This document shows positions 61,001 to 64,000 of a stretch of 64,000 nt of DNA, one piece after another. Both the position numbers and the translations under genes were made by a program. This DNA comes from Paratinospora sagittata (Eukaryota; Streptophyta; Magnoliopsida; Ranunculales; Menispermaceae). Each line of letters opens with the position of its first letter. Position 1 is the stretch's first letter. Location of the stretch: positions 38,580,198-38,644,197 of the forward strand of contig CM069592.1 of assembly GCA_035771175.1 (NCBI GenBank). Direction: 5' to 3'. The notes below the pieces were generated by a model that was not told the DNA's origin, ran no database searches, and saw only the letters and a list, made by a program, of their open reading frames with translations.

Positions 61001-61550
61001 TTGTTGCAGAAATGAACACCTTATGTAATGGGCTTTGTGCTTTGCCTTTCTGCATATTATTAATGTTGCTGTACGCTCCTATGTTAGAATTTGAAGAACT
61101 AGGAGAACAGTCAAGAACACTTTGCCCCTGCATTGCTTGATGAACATAATTAGAACCTTGGTTAATATTATTATTGTTTCTCTTTGGAGAAGTGATCATC
61201 ATGTAATCTCTCTTTGGTGATGTCATCATATAATCTCTCTTAGGTGAAGAGATCATATAATCAGGGAACCTTCTTGGTGAAAACATCATAAAATCAGTAC
61301 TCGAATCAATTTGTTCGTCAAACAAGGACTCCCATATCGAGTTATCTGGCGATTGGACCTCCTCGACGTCTACTTCAAATTTCAAGTTTTGGAAGTTTAA
61401 GCTAGAGGGGTCGGGATTATTGGGATCGAACTCGGGTAATGAGAAGATGTTAGATTCAGCAACTGAAGCTGTAGGAGAAGGTGGTTGAAGCTTGGAGCAT
61501 GAGCCCTCTTTCTTAAGAGAACCCATGCTCTCGCAAAGAGAATTTATCAT
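58053..61550 (-). CDS. RAM1: GRAS transcription factor, probable RAM1 orthologue
   Basis: Seen: three exons, 61550-60636, 59987-59330 and 58519-58053, give 679 residues; the start [14 protein letters not shown] was chosen over an upstream in-frame ATG at 61583 because the extension MIIIFTFLVKE looks like leader. The N-terminal 305 residues are disordered, with [11 protein letters not shown] and four SPKR/SPRR-type repeats (DYMMTSPKR). The GRAS domain begins near 308: LHR I ([17 protein letters not shown]), VHIID at 427-431 ([19 protein letters not shown]), LHR II ([11 protein letters not shown]), PFYRE region ([13 protein letters not shown]), and SAW at the end ([15 protein letters not shown]). 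Known: RAM1 directs transcription for arbuscule branching and lipid supply to mycorrhizal fungi. The RAM1 call is from remembered family features; a close paralogue of the DLT type is the main alternative. Confidence 0.9.
58691..59033. mobile_element. Tourist-like MITE in RAM1 intron 2
   Basis: 343 bp flanked by TTA at 58688-58690 and 59034-59036. Ends AGGCGTGTTTGGTAG and CTACCAAACATACTG are inverted repeats with a shared GTTTGGTAG core. Internal sequence is strongly self-complementary (several GAGAAAAT and ATTTTCTC words), so the element can fold into a hairpin. No coding capacity. Confidence 0.8.
60130..60475 (+). mobile_element. RTE-type LINE C-terminal fragment in RAM1 intron 1
   Basis: The plus strand keeps the RTE C-terminal order: [31 protein letters not shown], a degraded linker, then the 3' tail (ATGTAGCCAAACCCACCTAG, then GTTAAGTTGAG). 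Stops interrupt the frame. It lies antisense to the RAM1-like gene. Confidence 0.78.
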
Positions 61551-61838
61551 TTCTTTCACCAAGAATGTAAAGATTATTATCACTAGACCTAGCTAGATGA
61601 TCAAGAAAAAACTGGTTTAAAGCTATCGCTGATCTCAGGCTTTTAATCAATGAGTTCAAGTAGGTTCAAAGGTGGTATGGTGTTACGAAGAAAGAGCAAT
61701 GTATAGTGCTTCAATTTTCTTCTTTCTTTGGTGAGTGTTTGGCTCTTTGTACAGCTTTATCTTAGTAGGAGAAGGGAATTTAGAGATATGACTTTATGTA
61801 TTTGTGTTTTTTCTTGATGGATTCTTCTTAATTTGGTT

Positions 61839-61846
61839 CATTTATA
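61839..61846 (-). promoter_or_regulatory. Candidate TATA box of the RAM1-like gene
   Basis: TATAAATG on the minus strand, about 290 bases before the chosen start codon. It would give a leader of roughly 250 bases. No further cis-element is assigned. Confidence 0.45.
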
Positions 61847-62910
61847 GTATGATTAAGCTGTATTAAAGGTATTAAAATTTGTTATCCTGGTAGCACTTTT
61901 TGCTTCCTCGGTATATAGCTTATATGAGCTATACATGATCTTATACAACCAGTGCTAGTTTGTCTTAAACAAATTTAGGCACTTTGGTTCATTGGATCAA
62001 TGGAAACTAATAGTATTAAAGCAAAGTTAATTGGGCAAGTTCAAGAGTTTATTGAGAAGAGGGCAAAGGGGAAGGTTTACATTATCATTAGGATCTAAAG
62101 ATTGGGGTACGTGGCAGAAGAAGGGATATGGGATTGAGTAGTGCAATTCAACATCTGGTGTATTGGAACTTGTTTGGTTAGTTAGGGCTGAGGTAAGGGA
62201 CAAAAGAGTAGGCCCGCTTGCGTGGGCCGGCCCAGAATATCAAGAACGAATAAGAAGCTCCCTCATTTAATTACTTTTTCTAAAAGATATTTTAACATAA
62301 CCATTCCAACTAGTCAATCATTATTCTATCTTGAAATATTCTTAATTTGATGGACTCTTTGATTTTTTTTGTTTTGTTTTTGGTTTTACCATTGAGCGGC
62401 ACTTAGGTGGTGTCTTCTTCCGTTTTGCTACGAGACTAATCTACTTGAATTCGACCTAAGTTGGATTATAAAGGTAGAAATGTCTCATAACAAATAATAT
62501 ATAACTCCATACACGAAAAAAGTTTTAAACTCACGACCTCACTTAAGGAGAACGAATGTCAGGCCATCCAAACCAACCAAATGTTGGTAAACACTTTAAT
62601 TTTTCTCAAGTATATATATATATATATATATTTCTTACATGGGAATTAGAGTTTAAAATAATGGTTTTGTTTATGGGGGTATGGTATCCCTGATATGAAT
62701 TAGAAAATTTTCTTGTAGAGAGGTGAGAGGTGTGTCCGTCATATAATATTTTATATAGTGAAGGAAAGAGGTGGTGATGATAGAGTTAAAAAGAGACAAA
62801 ACAGGAGGCATTGGCAAAGTCGTCGGTTGTGGCGTCGGTGGCGCCGCCTCCGCCTTGGATTTGCCAAAGGATTGAAGCGTTTGGCTCTCTTCCCCCTCTA
62901 CCTCCTCACC

Positions 62911-62950
<40 letters not shown>

Positions 62951-63510
62951 CTCTTTTCCTCGATCACCACTTGTACAATCCTTGACCCTTTATCAATTTC
63001 CATTTATCTTAGATAAAATTGATTAATTTCCTTTTTATGACTGTAATACACTTTTTTTTTTGTTAATCTATTAATTGTATTTTTTCATAATAAATAAAAA
63101 ATGTACTTTTGTGGTCTACTTCAGATCGAATCCAAATAAATTAGTATCGCCGCAAAGTGAAAGAAGACACAACTTAGATGCTGCTAAGCAGTGAAACAAA
63201 AAAAAAATAAAAAAAATAAGAGATATTAATAAGAGTAACAAATAGGCCTGATATATTCTCGAAAGCCCTTAATAAAAACATATTAACTTTTCACTTCATG
63301 TGAGACCGAGAAGATTTGAACCTTTCATTTTTAAGAAAAGAGGTAGAAGCCTAATCACGTGAGCTAACAATTATTAGTTATTACACCTTTCGTGAGGACA
63401 CTGGTTTTCATATTTAAAAAATTATTGATTTAAAAGGAAAAGAAAAAAACATTAAAAGTTATTGGCCAAGAGGAATTACACCACTTTAAATCTATTACAC
63501 CCAATATTAG
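61847..63510. other. Intergenic, RAM1-like promoter side; (CT)n at 62914-62945
   Basis: No gene is recognised. A pure CT run of about 16 units lies at 62914-62945, after a GC-rich stretch (62800-62880) that resembles a plant leader. Open frames at 62758-63026 are read through this low-complexity DNA and show no domain. 63240-63420 has a tRNA-like word (GATTTGAACCTTTC) and may be a SINE relic. Confidence 0.45.
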
Positions 63511-64000
63511 CCACAAATCATTCATGCTTTTCGAGCCAAAGTGGCGGTCCATGGTGCTGGACTGATAGAGAGGGTGAAGATGGTAGGCTGGTGTGCTCCC
63601 AACCATGGTTGGACTAAGCTTAATACTGATGGATGTCTTAAGAAAGCTTCTTCGCGAGCAGGGGGTGGCGGTCTTCTCCGTGATTATCGTGGTATGTGGT
63701 TGAGGGGGTTTGTGGCTAATATTGGGTCTTGTACTGCAACTGAAGCTGAATTATGGGCTGCTGTTCATGGCCTACGTCTTGCTTGGGATGAGGGCCATCG
63801 TTCTATAGTTTTCGAAACAGATTCGGCTATGGTGGTTGGTTGGTTAAAAGGCAACAGTATGCCGCAGCTTAGCCTTTCCAACTTGGTAAATGAGTGTAGA
63901 AGACTCCTTCAGAGAGATTGGATAGTTCAAGTTGAACATATTTATAGAGAAGGTAATAGAGCAGCAGACTATTTGGCTACTGAGGCTTTGAAGTTCAATC
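63511..64000 (+). pseudogene. LINE RNase H domain (RVT_3), continues past window edge
   Basis: An open frame from 63511 to the window end (about 163 codons, no start codon needed). It holds a complete RNase H fold: WTKLNTDGCL (first Asp), GGGGLLRDYRGMW, ATEAELWAAVHGLRLAWD (Glu), IVFETDSAMVVGWL (second Asp), then VEHIYREGNRAADYLATEAL (third Asp). All four acidic positions are kept. There is no reverse transcriptase to the left, so this is a truncated copy, or an RNase H-like gene relic. It is not closely similar to the LINE copies at 17-19 kb. Confidence 0.7.

Noticed and set aside
62758..63026. Overlapping Ser/Leu-rich frames
   Set aside because: They arise from the CT microsatellite and GC-rich leader-like DNA; no domain.
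1..64000. CRISPR arrays, operons, prophage or integrated bacterial DNA
   Set aside because: All coding regions are plant nuclear genes or plant retroelements; no regularly spaced repeats or bacterial gene clusters were seen.

Overview
The window is nuclear DNA from a eudicot. It is AT-rich, its genes have GT-AG introns, and the proteins belong to plant-specific families (SWEET, CC-type glutaredoxin, MUB, GRAS, plant-type DHHC transferase, EXO70C). The intergenic DNA and introns carry typical plant SINEs, RTE and L1-type LINEs, an LTR and Tourist-type MITEs. A gene that looks like RAM1, a GRAS factor of arbuscular mycorrhiza that mycorrhiza-losing lineages such as Brassicaceae lack, suggests a mycorrhizal host. 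I cannot name the species.

Layout: 1-899 (-) double-stranded RNA-binding protein of the DRB2/3/5 type, cut by the left edge; 2427-6622 (-) DHHC S-acyltransferase, 5 exons; 11507-13534 (+) clade III SWEET sugar transporter, 6 exons; 16031-19850 a repeat block with a solo LTR and two nested, opposed LINE copies; 23755-25938 (+) intronless EXO70C-like exocyst subunit; 31349-32092 (+) tRNA-splicing endonuclease catalytic subunit; 37604-37987 (+) ROXY1-like glutaredoxin; 41435-48231 (-) RluA-type RNA pseudouridine synthase, 12 coding exons plus a likely 3' UTR intron; 49792-56979 (+) membrane-anchored ubiquitin-fold protein, 3 exons with a 5.9 kb first intron full of retroelements; 58053-61550 (-) RAM1-like GRAS factor, 3 exons; 63511-64000 (+) RNase H domain of a LINE running off the right edge.

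These genes are unrelated plant loci, each with its own promoter, and nothing suggests a cluster or operon. I rebuilt the split genes by matching codon phase across splice sites; in each complete multi-exon gene the exon lengths sum to a multiple of three.

I see no clearly new biological system. The most notable structures are the LINE-in-LINE inverted repeat at 17.0-19.9 kb (nested insertion with a 15-bp target duplication, able to give a hairpin transcript), the probable RAM1 locus with a MITE and an antisense LINE piece in its introns, the tandem repeats upstream of the SWEET gene, and several transposon insertions whose target duplications are still readable.
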